Source: Mesostigma viride
Taxonomy: Eukaryota; Streptophyta; Mesostigmatophyceae; Mesostigmatales; Mesostigmataceae
DNA length: 64,000 bases
NCBI GenBank assembly: GCA_009746045.1
Contig: RPFO01000418.1
Location: forward strand, 653,756 to 717,755
Direction: 5' to 3'
Each line of letters opens with the position of its first letter. Within the stretch, counting starts at the first letter, position 1. Position numbers and translations under genes: made by a program. This document shows positions 1-9,442 of the stretch, piece after piece. Below the pieces are notes generated by a model. The model was not told the DNA's origin. It made no database searches and saw only the letters and a list, made by a program, of their open reading frames with translations.

Positions 1-727
1 ATTTATTTCCTCTTTTAATTCCCAAGAACTTGTCTAAACAATTATGCGAAGGGGGTGTGGTCTTCGCGCGCTTGAGCGCCTGTGAACGCGGTACTGCGGT
101 TTCAGACGCGGTCCGCTTCTTTTTTGATTCCGTCGGCTCTTGGTCGCTTTTTGTGTGCTGAGTCTTCATGGACCTCTGTTGCTCGTTGATGGCGTTAACG
201 CAGTGCACTTGCTTCATGATCTCGATGCTAAATGGCGGATCTAATAAGAGGTGTTCCTCGTTCGAAAGTACATTTCTAAACTCCTCGATGGTCATGTCCC
301 CTCCAAACATCTTGAGCGCCATCCTTGGTGGCGCTGCTCTGATCCCGCGAAAACTGAATTTCTCTCGAGACGGGTTCGATTTCCAAAGCTTGAAGGCCAT
401 CTGGAACAGCATCACATTACGCAGCTCTTGGTGAGCCGTATTAGAGCTCAGATTAAACGCCTTTGCGCACGGAAACGAGCAAAAAACTCCGCGGACCAAG
501 AAACCGCTGCCTTCTTTGTACTTGATAGGGAGTGGAACAGGGACCGTATCAAAGGGGTGACAGCAGTGCCAACAGCACACGTCGGTTTTCGCAGGCCATT
601 TCCCTCGAGCGTCTTTCTGAAGCGTCGCGAGCAAAGGGGCCGCTCGCAGAACCTTTAACGATGATGTCAGAGGGACGAAACTTTGCGCTTCCGAGTCTTC
701 AGGATCTATACTATCATGGTCTTCCAT
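1..727 (-). CDS. VLTF2-like late transcription factor, cut by window edge
   Basis: The frame is open from an ATG at 727 to the window start (242 codons, no stop), so the C-terminus is missing. Near residue 50 lies a Cys/His cluster (CCWHCCHPF) followed by a Pro/Leu-rich stretch and a second Cys pair (FCSFPC). This spacing is that of the zinc-binding core of poxvirus A1L/VLTF2-like factors, which switch on late viral genes. A middle segment with AAPPRMALKMFGG also fits the family. The tail is Lys/Arg/Ser rich and probably disordered. The start codon lies 8 bp beyond the stop of the upstream gene, giving a tight co-directional pair. The family call rests on the Cys pattern and context. The plus-strand reading frames here are shadows. 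Confidence 0.72.
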   Translation of the reverse strand, partial: MEDHDSIDPEDSEAQSFVPLTSSLKVLRAAPLLATLQKDARGKWPAKTDVCCWHCCHPFDTVPVPLPIKYKEGSGFLVRGVFCSFPCAKAFNLSSNTAHQELRNVMLFQMAFKLWKSNPSREKFSFRGIRAAPPRMALKMFGGDMTIEEFRNVLSNEEHLLLDPPFSIEIMKQVHCVNAINEQQRSMKTQHTKSDQEPTESKKKRTASETAVPRSQALKRAKTTPPSHNCLDKFLGIKRGNK

Positions 728-735
728 GATATCAC

Positions 736-1385
736 TCACTCACGCGAGCAAAGAATATCTTCCTCTGCTGACGAAAAGGTTGTTAAATTTCCGTCCCCAA
801 AAATGACCCGCAGCGTTCTCACAGGCTCGTTCTCGACAAGAGGGAACTGCAGATTCGAGTCCGTGTCACTGCCAGAGTCGTAGTCGTCACTGTTATCGTC
901 GAGAGGTGGGTGATACACGAGACCACATGTGGGTCGCTTTCCGATTAGACGGAACGTTTCCTTGTTTTGGCGGCGGATTTCAAGATACCGTATTACCGTC
1001 CACACGGGCTGGAAAGCTCCGACGCCGTCATAGAAATCTCTGTCTGGACCCTGGCAAAGAGCGAGGTCGTTCGTAACGTCCGTCTCCTCTCCGGTGCTCT
1101 CCACAAGACGGGCGGATAGAATGCGGTTGCCGATAGCGTCTCTCGAATTTATGTTGTTGGAAGACGGAGGGGGAAACGTGACAGGCCGGCTAAGAGGATA
1201 CGTGATGACGTAATCAACGCCGTTAAGAACATACTCGACGGAAAGGCTGACACGATACTTCTTAATGTCGTCAGAGAGAAGTTCGCAATCGACGCCGCTC
1301 AGGACATCCAACGCGGTCTCTTCAACGATCTTCCCTCCGCATTTGCGAAGATACTCGCGGAATTTCTTCCCCACATAGAACCAAT
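736..1385 (-). pseudogene. 3' part of a viral gene split by the copia-like element
   Basis: This is the C-terminal 214 codons of a protein whose first 62 codons lie at 9243-9428. The reading frame runs uninterrupted up to the retrotransposon boundary, and both copies of the target duplication carry the same Trp codon in phase, so the two parts were one gene of about 276 residues. The visible part has a beta-rich look, a PPPSS linker, and an acidic Asp/Ser stretch near the C-terminus. I recognise no family. Together with the hydrophobic N-terminus on the other side it looks like a membrane-anchored protein. In place this fragment lacks its native start. Confidence 0.8.
1381..1385. repeat. Target-site duplication CCAAT, left copy
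   Basis: CCAAT directly abuts the first base of the left LTR and recurs at 9243-9247 directly after the right LTR. A 5-bp duplication is normal for Ty1/copia integrases. Confidence 0.9.
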
Positions 1386-1608
1386 AGTTAACGTAAAGGA
1401 TTTACGTTAGATGGATAGAGATTGTTACGCTCTTTCCAACGGCACCTTGAACGCCCCATTTGGTTAAGGAACGTAAAAGTTATGACGTTTCCTAGGCTGT
1501 GCCGACAGTACCCGGCGCGCCACTGTGGGCGCGTACGGACACAGGATGTACAAGTGTCACTTTGATAGTCCGCAGGACGTTGACAGGACTTGTACAGGAC
1601 TTGATGGT

Positions 1609-1757
1609 CAATTGATAGGTAGGCGCACTGTAGCGCGCCAGGACCTATGAGACAATTGATGCTGACTAGTGTACGGATAGGTCCACAGGACTAGCCGTAT
1701 GGACAATTGATAGATCTGCGCGCCAAAGGCGTGCCAGAGTCTGTGTAATCAATTGAT
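1609..1757 (+). promoter_or_regulatory. Four CAATTGAT motifs in U3 of the LTR
   Basis: CAATTGAT occurs at 1609, 1653, 1704 and 1750, upstream of the TATA-like box, and again at the matching places in the right LTR. Recurrence of one octamer at 44-51 bp spacing suggests a factor-binding array controlling the element; this is inference. Confidence 0.5.
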
Positions 1758-1810
1758 TGACAGTTCAGCTGTGACAGTGCAGCTGAATACTTGGACGCGT
1801 CCCTAGTAAG

Positions 1811-1818
1811 CTATATGA
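1811..1818 (+). promoter_or_regulatory. TATA-like box of the LTR
   Basis: CTATATGA sits about 130 bp upstream of the AATAAA signal, a normal U3/R arrangement. The same sequence is at 9039-9046 in the right LTR. Confidence 0.5.
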
Positions 1819-1941
1819 GTGACTTGGTCACACCGGGACGCTAGTTCTTGCGTGCACGTTCTCTTGGCACTGCGACCCTGTCGTCTGTGCTGCGTGCAGT
1901 CTTGGAAGTGACGTGACTTACGTCTGTGTTTCCTGATTGTT

Positions 1942-1947
1942 AATAAA
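1942..1947 (+). terminator. AATAAA polyadenylation signal in the LTR
   Basis: AATAAA in the R region context of the 5' LTR; the matching copy in the right LTR (9170-9175) would end the genomic transcript. Confidence 0.55.
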
Positions 1948-2044
1948 GGCAACTTCCTGCAAGAACCATGGCGGAATTCGTGGCATTCTTACCCTCACAA
2001 CTCGTATTACAACTCGTATTCGTATTACACGCTCTGTCAAAAAG

Positions 2045-2755
2045 ATGCCAAATTCGGAAGAATTTCGGATTCCGGACGATGAGGAAATAGCCGCTCCGCC
2101 GGCTGGTTCTTCGTCAAGACCAACTGTGCCGTCGTGGCAACAATTGCTCGACGAAGTTACAGTTTCGCTCGACGAGCTTCATCGTCAGCAGCGTGCAGCT
2201 CACGCATTGCTCGGGGATAACCCCGAGGACCCCGATTTGCCAGCACTGGTGCCGGCAATCCGCAACCTGTTGGACCAGATTCGAAACATTTTATCGACAT
2301 TTACGGTCCAGGTGCGGGGAGGTTTGCGGTCGGTGACCGAAGTCACGACTGCCATTGAGGAGTTGGACAACGTCCTCTCTTCACTCACCGGTTACCAGAG
2401 AAACCTGCAAAACTGGGCATCGCTTCGCACGGGGGGCGCGCCGGCGGTGTCAACAAATTTGTTTCAGGATCTCGCGCTGTTATCGCTGCTCACTCGCGGC
2501 GTACGCAGTCGCGAGCGCCAGGTTTTAATTAACCTGGTGGCATTTCTCGCCTCTGTGCGAGAGTGGATTCCCGCGGGGTGGGAATTATTGACGATCTTTA
2601 CACATCCTCTGCGCCTCGTCGCGCGTCGGCGCGTCGCAACTTACGCGGCGGGGAGCACGCCGGTTTTAATTCATACCGGTGCAGGTCCGGAGCTGGATAT
2701 GGAGGATCGTGAGTTCGTATACACGTACTGCGACTTCAGGGGCCTTGACTACTAG
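2045..2755 (+). CDS. Extra ORF between 5' LTR and gag of the copia-like element
   Basis: 237 codons from an ATG 30 bp past the LTR. The frame is also open upstream into the LTR but the first sensible ATG is 2045. The product has an acidic Pro/Ser-rich N-terminus and then long Leu/heptad-rich helices (roughly residues 40-190), giving a helical, possibly coiled-coil protein. It has no zinc knuckle and no enzyme motif that I recognise. Its position before gag is unusual for Ty1/copia elements. It could be the capsid-forming part of Gag made as a separate protein, or an envelope-independent accessory protein; neither is shown. Confidence 0.65.
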   Translation: MPNSEEFRIPDDEEIAAPPAGSSSRPTVPSWQQLLDEVTVSLDELHRQQRAAHALLGDNPEDPDLPALVPAIRNLLDQIRNILSTFTVQVRGGLRSVTEVTTAIEELDNVLSSLTGYQRNLQNWASLRTGGAPAVSTNLFQDLALLSLLTRGVRSRERQVLINLVAFLASVREWIPAGWELLTIFTHPLRLVARRRVATYAAGSTPVLIHTGAGPELDMEDREFVYTYCDFRGLDY

Positions 2756-2924
2756 TCGGCCTAATTTTCTTCTGCAGTACTTGTCGACATTTTTTTTGTC
2801 GAATTTCGGCGGCAATTCGCGGGGCGGCAGCGACACCGGCGCAGGCGGCAGAGGCGACACAAAAATTTTGTACATATTTTCTGCTGCTTCGTTAAGGTGT
2901 TCTTTGAATAGCTGGTAGTGCAGG

Positions 2925-4037
2925 ATGGCTGAGGGACGCCGTAGCAAGGGTCCAGCCAGTGGGAATAATAATGGGGGTGCTGGTAGTGGAACCGCTCACG
3001 TAGATGACGTGGGGCTTACCGGAGAGATTACCAACCTTCCTCACAATAATAATAATGCACAAGCTATTCATGGCTTTGATCTTACCACACAGGGTCTTTT
3101 AATTGTCAATCAGTTGCAGCCTGTAACCTCAGACTCCAAGCCTAAGCAGGCTGAAGAGTTTGTGGAGGGATTGGAAGGGTTCCCTAGCTTGTACGGTGGT
3201 ACAAATTACTATCAAATCTGGATAGGCAGTAGCACTTTTGGCAAGTGTACTGACCAGATTAAGGACCTAACCAGGGAGTGCAAAAAGGCCAATAAAGCCT
3301 GGGCACTGTACGTGGCTGAGCTGAAGGAGCTGCTGGAGGATCAGAGGAAGAAGTGGGGATCCATTGGCAGGACAAATACCAGGGTGGGAGGTCAAGGGGG
3401 ACCTGATCCAGAACTTTCTCAACTATTGTAAGATGGTTGAGGAGGGCAGGGCTCACGGCTTTAATGTCGCTGATAACATAGCCCTAACCAACTGGCTCAA
3501 GGTTTCTGGGCTGGATAAGGCGACACGTGGCTCCTTAAAGTCATGTGTGCCCCACACTCTACCCTGAAGGCCTACAAGGTCATAATCAAACAAGCACTCG
3601 AGGCAGAGGAGCTGTTTGAGGGTGGAGTGCCAGCAGTGAAGGCTACCCAGGCAGGCGGGCGTACCCAGGGTGGCTCCAAGACGTCTGAGGCTGACCGAAG
3701 CCAAGGAGGGCGTAGGGGCAACCATCACAAGCGCAAGGGAGATCATTCACCTGATTCTGACAGGAGGTCACACTCCAAGTCGGTGTTCAGGCGGGTGGGT
3801 GGTCAGCCCAAGCAGGGCAACGCGTCTGACAATGGGGGCAGTGGCCAGGGCAAGTCCAAGATACAATGCTACCTGTGCAAGGGGTGGGGGCACATCAAGA
3901 AGGAGTGTCCCAGCTTCAAGAAGTCCCAGGGCCAGGGCAGCAACAAGAATAACAACAACAACAAGAAGAACAACAACAAGTCCCAGGCAGGCCAGCCTTC
4001 AAAGGGCAGTCAGCAAGAAGACAACAAGGAGCAGTGA
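2925..4037 (+). pseudogene. Copia-like gag with two frame breaks
   Basis: The gag region starts at ATG 2925 and ends with a single CCHC zinc knuckle (CYLCKGWGHIKKEC, near 3868-3910) followed by Asn/Lys-rich repeats, the nucleocapsid part that binds RNA. The coding signal moves from the first frame (2925-3360) to a second (about 3360-3545, containing NFLNYCKMVEEG) and back to the first (3545-4037). Two compensating one-base changes therefore interrupt it. Read as it stands, the first frame ends at 3431. The N-terminus is Gly/Asn rich. The element may need another copy for Gag, or the breaks are sequencing errors. Confidence 0.8.
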
Positions 4038-4178
4038 CTGTCTGAGGCAACCCCTACACACCTTAATTCACCCAAGGGGGAGGCCAGGTGCTCCAATGCA
4101 GATTTTATATCTGGGCAACAAGAGGGTGATCTCCAGGTTCAGTGTGGCCCCAGGTCACCTGGAGAGGTACAGGTTCCT

Positions 4179-7100
4179 ATGAAGACGTCCTTGACAGCTG
4201 ATGCAGCTGTAAGTATGTCTGACCCTATGCATCCTCGTGCTGGGCACGAGGGTGGACCTCTCATTTTGAGAGAAACCAATGTACAACCACAGAGGGGTGT
4301 GAAGGCCTCTGGTGGTATGCATGTGGTCCCTGCTGGCGGTCCAGGTGTTGGGCATGAGCAGGGTGACTCAGGCTCTGAGTCAGAACAGGATGGAAGTCAG
4401 CATGGTGATGCTGGACAACCTGACAGCACAGTCCTGACTGTGCCAGGGACTGCTTCCTCTGTGTACCAGGAGTTGGGTGCCCGAATCCACAACATGTTTG
4501 GGCATGCCACTTCTCTGTCAAACAACTTTGCCTTCCGTATGGGCAGGGCACCCCTTCTTAAGGCGTGTCAGCAAGCTGCCTCACGGTGTAAGTGCCAGTT
4601 GTCCTCCAACAAGCCCAGGAAATCACATGCCAAAGCTCTACCTCAGAGCATTGGTGATCTGCAGTGTGATATCCAACACATCAGGGGCATGCAACTGTTG
4701 GTGTGCGTGGACAGGTACACGAAATACAAGGTGCTAGAGCATTTACCTTCTATGAAGAACAGGTACTTGCTGGCTGCCCTGCAGAATGTAAGAGCCAAGT
4801 TTCCTACCACAAGGATCCAGGTGGACATGCAGTTTCAGCATCTCAAGGGTGATCCTACCCTTCCTGAGTTGCTGGTTACACCTAGGGAGGCTCATGGGCA
4901 GCAGGGTGCTATCGAGAGGGCAATCCAGGAGGTCAAGAAATTGATCATCTCTGAAGACTGGGTACCCTTGTCTGCACCTGCACTTGTCAGGAGTGCATGG
5001 CTGAGGAACGTGGAGCAGCAGCTGAACAGCAGGGTTAACTTCTACTATGATGGAGTTGCTGTCAGCCCAATGGGTCTATATCATGGCCTGTGCCCACCAC
5101 ATGTGCTGGAGGGCTGGAAACATGCTGCACATGTCACCTTTGCCAAGCTGAGGGAGAAGGACCGGGGTTGGAAGATGCTGGAGCCACAAGTGGGTCAGAA
5201 GGTCCTAGCTTGGAAGGAACCTAGCCTTTATGGCAAACGTGGTAGCTGGAGTCCTGGGGTGGTTACCCAGGTTGATGAAGCTAGCCACGCATGCTTGGTC
5301 AGCATGGAGGACGAACCAAAGCATGTACACCGGCTGAGTTGGTCATATGTCAAGCCTAACCTGATGAATGAGGGCAGTCAGGCACAAGGCTCACAGGATC
5401 TGCAGGATTTTCAGGTCCCAGGTGACATCACTGACGCAACGACCACATCTGTTGCAGGGGAATCTGTCAGCCCTGGCCAGGTTGCAGAGGTACTTGTTGA
5501 ACAGGCTGCAAGGTCAACAGCTGGGGAGTCAACTGTCAAGCCCAAGGCACTAACCAAGCCCAGGGGGACAAGTTTGGCTGGATTGATTGGGGCTCTACAA
5601 AGGGCCAAGAAGCAGCCCAAGGTAGCCAAGCTCAGGTGGCATGGCAATCTGGGGCTGGACACTGCCTTAGAGGTAGACACTAATTCTCAGGTCTCCATTA
5701 TTGGGACCAGGGCTGCAGCAGGGTACAGCATGTCTGAACCCAGCTATCAGTTTGTGTCTGACTTCAGTGGCGGGGTACACGTGAAGGTACTGGGTGAGGT
5801 ATTCATTCCTATCCTTGGACAGGACACTGCTTTTTGTGTCTTGGAGGGCTATCAAGGACCTGCTCTTCTGGGGCAGAATTTCCTATGCCAGGATGGGGTA
5901 GTGATCACGTCCTCTCTCCTGACTAAGGAAGGGGCTGGTCAGGTCCCACTGATTAATTTCAGGACCACTCACCTATCACGTGCAGTAACCAGGACGGTTA
6001 AGCGTGTGCAAGTGTGCCAGGGGCAGGAGCCCTTGGTTGATGACCTCATACTGCCAGCTGCTAGTCATCCAAGCAGTTTGGGCATTGGTCCTCACTCACT
6101 TGCTGGACACAGCCCTATCAACTACCAAGGCCTGGTGAAGCTCATGTCCTCTCCCATTATGTGTCCCCAGGTCACACTGGGTCTCATTAAATCTGGGGAG
6201 GATTGGATCTCCAAGAAATGCGTGGAACCTGTCAATGACCTGCCTCCTGCACGACGTCTACTCAAGCTCAAGTTTGTCATCAAGATGAAGGAGGTGGACG
6301 GGGTCAAGGTACCACATGTCAGGCCAGTGCTGAATGAGTTCAAGGGTACTGGTGAGTGCACTGCTGAGGAGTTGTATACCCCTGGCATGCTGCATGATAC
6401 TTGGAGGCTGCTGCTGTGTGTCTTTCTAGGCCTTCTCAACAAGGGCTTGGACTATGGCTCAGTGGTGATAGACTTCAAGAGGGCATTTCTGGAGGGTGAT
6501 GCAGATGTGGCACAGGAAAAGTGGGAGGGCAAGACGCCTTTCTATGTTAGGGTGCCTGCTGTATGGAAAAGGGACATCCACACGGAGTTCCTTAAAATCC
6601 TCAAGGGCCTGGAGGGCCTGAGGTCAAGTCCAATAATCTGGAGGGAGACTCTCAACCGTTTCCTGAAGGAGCATTGCAACTTGAAGGTCTCTCCTGTAGA
6701 CCCCTGTCTGTTTCTGGGGCAATGGGAAGGCCTGCCAGTGTATGCTTCGCTGCACGGGGATGACCTACATCTGATAGCTCCCACGTCGTGGCTTAAGGAG
6801 CTGATCACCATCATTAAGTCCAAGTTTCCTCTGGGTAGGGAGCAATGGCAGGTGGAGAATGAGCCTCTGCTGTTTGTGGGCATGGAGGCCACACTGGTGA
6901 AGAAGGGAGGGGAGTGGCGTATGCTGCTGGTGGGGGGCAATGACTATCAAGAGACCCTCATTAGCAAGCTTCCTCCAACCATCACACAGGCACTGTGTCC
7001 CATGGTGAGGGGCATGGTTGCTTGGGTGGCAGGCATTTCCAGGCCAGACCTTATGGTCATAGCCAGGTTGCCTGATGACATGCTGGTGGAGCTAGGGTCT

Positions 7101-7664
7101 GCCAAGGTGGCTGATCAGGTCAGGGCTTCATCTGGCATTCTGTTGTCTGCAGTGGATTTATCACAACCCATTTGCATGGAGCTGTATGTGGATAGCTCAA
7201 TGGACAGCAGGCAGGTCTCCAAGGTCAGGGGCAGGGCTGCAGGGCTCTTTGTGCTCAGACAGGAAGGCCTGGGGAGTTTGGTGAGCTGGTTTAGTCGCCT
7301 GCACAAACGGGTGGCTGTCAGCAGTGATGTGGCAGAATGCAGGGCTATTTGTGAAGGCATTCACACAAGCCTTTATCTGAAGGAGTTGCTTCATCAGATG
7401 ACTTCTAACACTCCTTGGCCACTTCAGGTTACCACTCTTCTAAAAACAGACTCCATGGGGATGGTGCAGTTTGTGCACAGGCAGATGGCCAGAAGTAGGG
7501 ACTTGGATTATCTCCTTCTTAAGGAGTTGTCCTCCTTGGCCAATATTGAGCATATCCCTGGGGTTGACAATCCTGCTGATGCTTTGACCAAGCTAGTGCA
7601 GAAGGCAGCAGTGCAATACAAGGTTCTTCAGTCTCTGATGGACCCATCTCAGCAAGCTGTCTAA
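4179..7664 (+). CDS. pol: Copia-like polyprotein: integrase, protease, RT, RNase H
   Basis: 1,161 codons. After a low-complexity leader, an integrase begins near residue 100: a zinc domain (HNMFGH, then a CKC pair), a catalytic core with VDMQF and a Glu in QQGAIERAIQEVKK. A retropepsin follows near residue 495 (ALEVDTNSQVSIIG, then LLGQNFL). RT starts near residue 670, with VVIDFKRAFLEG and an active site read as LHGDDL instead of YVDD. RNase H has YVDSS, AECRAI, LKTDS and a terminal HIPGVDNPADALTK. RT and RNase H are clearly Ty1/copia-type, but that superfamily normally reads PR-IN-RT-RH. Here the protease is after the integrase. The frame is intact. Confidence 0.92.
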   Translation: MKTSLTADAAVSMSDPMHPRAGHEGGPLILRETNVQPQRGVKASGGMHVVPAGGPGVGHEQGDSGSESEQDGSQHGDAGQPDSTVLTVPGTASSVYQELGARIHNMFGHATSLSNNFAFRMGRAPLLKACQQAASRCKCQLSSNKPRKSHAKALPQSIGDLQCDIQHIRGMQLLVCVDRYTKYKVLEHLPSMKNRYLLAALQNVRAKFPTTRIQVDMQFQHLKGDPTLPELLVTPREAHGQQGAIERAIQEVKKLIISEDWVPLSAPALVRSAWLRNVEQQLNSRVNFYYDGVAVSPMGLYHGLCPPHVLEGWKHAAHVTFAKLREKDRGWKMLEPQVGQKVLAWKEPSLYGKRGSWSPGVVTQVDEASHACLVSMEDEPKHVHRLSWSYVKPNLMNEGSQAQGSQDLQDFQVPGDITDATTTSVAGESVSPGQVAEVLVEQAARSTAGESTVKPKALTKPRGTSLAGLIGALQRAKKQPKVAKLRWHGNLGLDTALEVDTNSQVSIIGTRAAAGYSMSEPSYQFVSDFSGGVHVKVLGEVFIPILGQDTAFCVLEGYQGPALLGQNFLCQDGVVITSSLLTKEGAGQVPLINFRTTHLSRAVTRTVKRVQVCQGQEPLVDDLILPAASHPSSLGIGPHSLAGHSPINYQGLVKLMSSPIMCPQVTLGLIKSGEDWISKKCVEPVNDLPPARRLLKLKFVIKMKEVDGVKVPHVRPVLNEFKGTGECTAEELYTPGMLHDTWRLLLCVFLGLLNKGLDYGSVVIDFKRAFLEGDADVAQEKWEGKTPFYVRVPAVWKRDIHTEFLKILKGLEGLRSSPIIWRETLNRFLKEHCNLKVSPVDPCLFLGQWEGLPVYASLHGDDLHLIAPTSWLKELITIIKSKFPLGREQWQVENEPLLFVGMEATLVKKGGEWRMLLVGGNDYQETLISKLPPTITQALCPMVRGMVAWVAGISRPDLMVIARLPDDMLVELGSAKVADQVRASSGILLSAVDLSQPICMELYVDSSMDSRQVSKVRGRAAGLFVLRQEGLGSLVSWFSRLHKRVAVSSDVAECRAICEGIHTSLYLKELLHQMTSNTPWPLQVTTLLKTDSMGMVQFVHRQMARSRDLDYLLLKELSSLANIEHIPGVDNPADALTKLVQKAAVQYKVLQSLMDPSQQAV

Positions 7665-8594
7665 GCTGGTGCATGGTTATAGGGCATTGGAGAGCAGATT
7701 GTGTGGTAGTGTCAGCATTGTGACTGGCATAATACCTGTATTTTAGTCTGTACTAAGGCTCATGGACCATGGTACACTCACTCTGATTTTAATCAGGATA
7801 CAGCCAGGTTTTGGCTGGGGTTCATGCTGTTGACTACACAAGGTTGACAGGTCCATTACAGACCATGTATTCTATTTTAAAAGAAATGTATATTTGTACA
7901 TACTTCTCACAATGGTCTGGGAACCTTTATTCTGGGGTTTATAGGGCGGGGTTCGATTCCCTGGTATTATGTTTCTACAAGCTGGCCTGTTCAGGTGTTT
8001 GCCTGTTCAGACTTCCCTAGTTCCCCAGGGCAGGATTTAATTGTTGCCTATGTGTTTCATTTTGTCATTTGTTTGCTGTGGCAGTTTACCATCTGGCAAG
8101 TAGACGGGCGCCGTAAGACGGGCGCCAATAGACCCCTGTTGAGAGAATGACAGGCAAACTATTGTAATACGCCTTACTTTGTCAAGTGGTATTTTAATTG
8201 TCATGGATTTATTGTACTTATATTGAATATGTACTGGGTTTTATGGGATTAGTATCTGGGATTAATGTAACTCACCGCCAGAAGGTCATTGTACTGGAGG
8301 CTCTACCGAGGTGATGGGATTAATTCCTGGAGAAGACCTCATAGAATTAACCTGTATGTATTTAATTTTGTGTGCTTCTAATATCTGGTGGTACTCTGTA
8401 ATGCCACTTCCATAGGTTTTCTCCATTTCTCATGAAATGGTTTTCCCTGTGGCAGATCTGTTTCTTTTCCAGTTCCTTAAAAGAAAGGGCTGGGGGAATG
8501 GCATTGGCCATTAAAGACATCTGTTCAAGCTTCAAGCTGGAGTGAAGGACATTTCAAGCTACTTCAAGGGTCCCTGGCAGGGGATGTGACCCCT
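7665..8594 (+). other. Non-coding 3' region of the copia-like element
   Basis: About 930 bp without a convincing reading frame. It holds a short direct repeat of AGACGGGCGCC at about 8102-8127, and at 7947-7963 a GGTTCGATTCC segment whose flanks pair as a 5-bp stem like a tRNA T-arm. No complete tRNA fold is visible. I see nothing else supported. Confidence 0.6.
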
Positions 8595-8609
8595 AAAGAA
8601 AAGAAGGGA
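8595..8609 (+). other. Polypurine tract next to the 3' LTR
   Basis: AAAGAAAAGAAGGGA, all purine, ends four bases before the right LTR. It is the expected primer site for plus-strand DNA synthesis by the element's reverse transcriptase. Confidence 0.75.
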
Positions 8610-8613
8610 TTGG

Positions 8614-9242
8614 AGTTAACGTAAAGGATTTACGTTAGATGGATAGAGATTGTTACGCTCTTTCCAACGGCACCTTGAACGCCTCATTTGGTTAAGGAAC
8701 GTAAAAGTTATGACGTTTCCTAGGCTGTGCCGACAGTACCCGGCGCGCCACTGTGGGCGCGTACGGACACAGGATGTACAAGTGTCACTTTGATAGTCCG
8801 CAGGACGTTGACAGGACTTGTACAGGACTTGATGGTCAATTGATAGGTAGGCGCACTGTAGCGCGCCAGGACCTATGAGACAATTGATGCTGACTAGTGT
8901 ACGGATAGGTCCACAGGACTAGCCGTATGGACAATTGATAGATCTGCGCGCCAAAGGCGTGCCAGAGTCTGTGTAATCAATTGATTGACAGTTCAGCTGT
9001 GACAATGCAGCTGAATACTTGGACGCGTCCCTAGTAAGCTATATGAGTGACTTGGTCACACCGGGACGCTAGTTCTTGCGTGCACGTTCTCTTGGCACTG
9101 AGACCCTGTCGTCTGTGCTGCGTGCAGTCTTGGAAGTGACGTGACTTACGTCTGTGTTTCCTGATTGTTAATAAAGGCAACTTCCTGCAAGAACCATGGC
9201 GGAATTCGTGGCATTCTTACCCTCACAACTCGTATTACAACT
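8614..9242 (+). repeat. 3' LTR of copia-like element
   Basis: 629 bp, same ends and same internal signals as the 5' LTR, followed directly by the CCAAT duplication. Confidence 0.95.
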
Positions 9243-9247
9243 CCAAT
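9243..9247. repeat. Target-site duplication CCAAT, right copy
   Basis: Right-hand copy of the 5-bp duplication flanking the LTR retrotransposon; it lies inside a codon pair of the interrupted viral gene. Confidence 0.9.
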
Positions 9248-9428
9248 CCGTGCGATCCGATACGTACACTCGACGGACGGTAAGGTCGTCCTCTTCAAGT
9301 GGCGCGAGTCTGTAGTCTCGCGAGGGGACGGGTGCGACATAACGGGCGAATCTGGTGAACAGAGAGGCGATTTTCAAAGATGCGTAAATTACCCCGTACA
9401 TGAATGTCGCTAAGAACGAGCTATACAT
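9243..9428 (-). pseudogene. 5' part of the viral gene split by the copia-like element
   Basis: The ATG at 9428 opens a frame whose first 30 residues are hydrophobic (FLATFMYGVIYASLKIASLF), a likely signal anchor or membrane segment, followed by a charged segment. The viral sequence stops at the target duplication 9243-9247. Beyond it the frame runs meaninglessly into the LTR. The remainder of the protein is at 736-1385 in the same phase. Confidence 0.8.
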
Positions 9429-9442
9429 GTCTCGTTCATGGA

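Larger units (their letters stand above)
1386..2014 (+). repeat. 5' LTR of copia-like element
   Basis: 629 bp, near-identical to 8614-9242 (three substitutions by eye: in the GAACGCC run near 1455, near 1782, and near 1872). The ends form the short inverted repeat AGTT/AACT rather than the usual TG/CA. It contains a TATA-like box, an AATAAA signal and four CAATTGAT motifs. Confidence 0.95.
1386..9242 (+). mobile_element. Complete Ty1/copia-like LTR retrotransposon
   Basis: The element is 7,857 bp with two 629-bp LTRs that start AGTT and end AACT, a CCAAT target duplication, three plus-strand coding regions (an extra ORF, gag, pol) and a polypurine tract before the right LTR. The RT is of Ty1/copia type, but pol reads integrase, protease, RT, RNase H, an unusual order. 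I count three mismatches between the LTRs by eye, so insertion was recent. It splits a viral gene lying on the minus strand. Confidence 0.93.

Noticed and set aside
168..729. Plus-strand reading frames over the left end
   Set aside because: The minus strand carries a continuous VLTF2-like frame with conserved Cys motifs across the same stretch; the plus frames are shadows with poor composition.
7900..8000. Possible tRNA gene (GGTTCGATTCC with a 5-bp T-stem)
   Set aside because: The T-arm pairs well but no matching acceptor, D or anticodon arms can be drawn around it.
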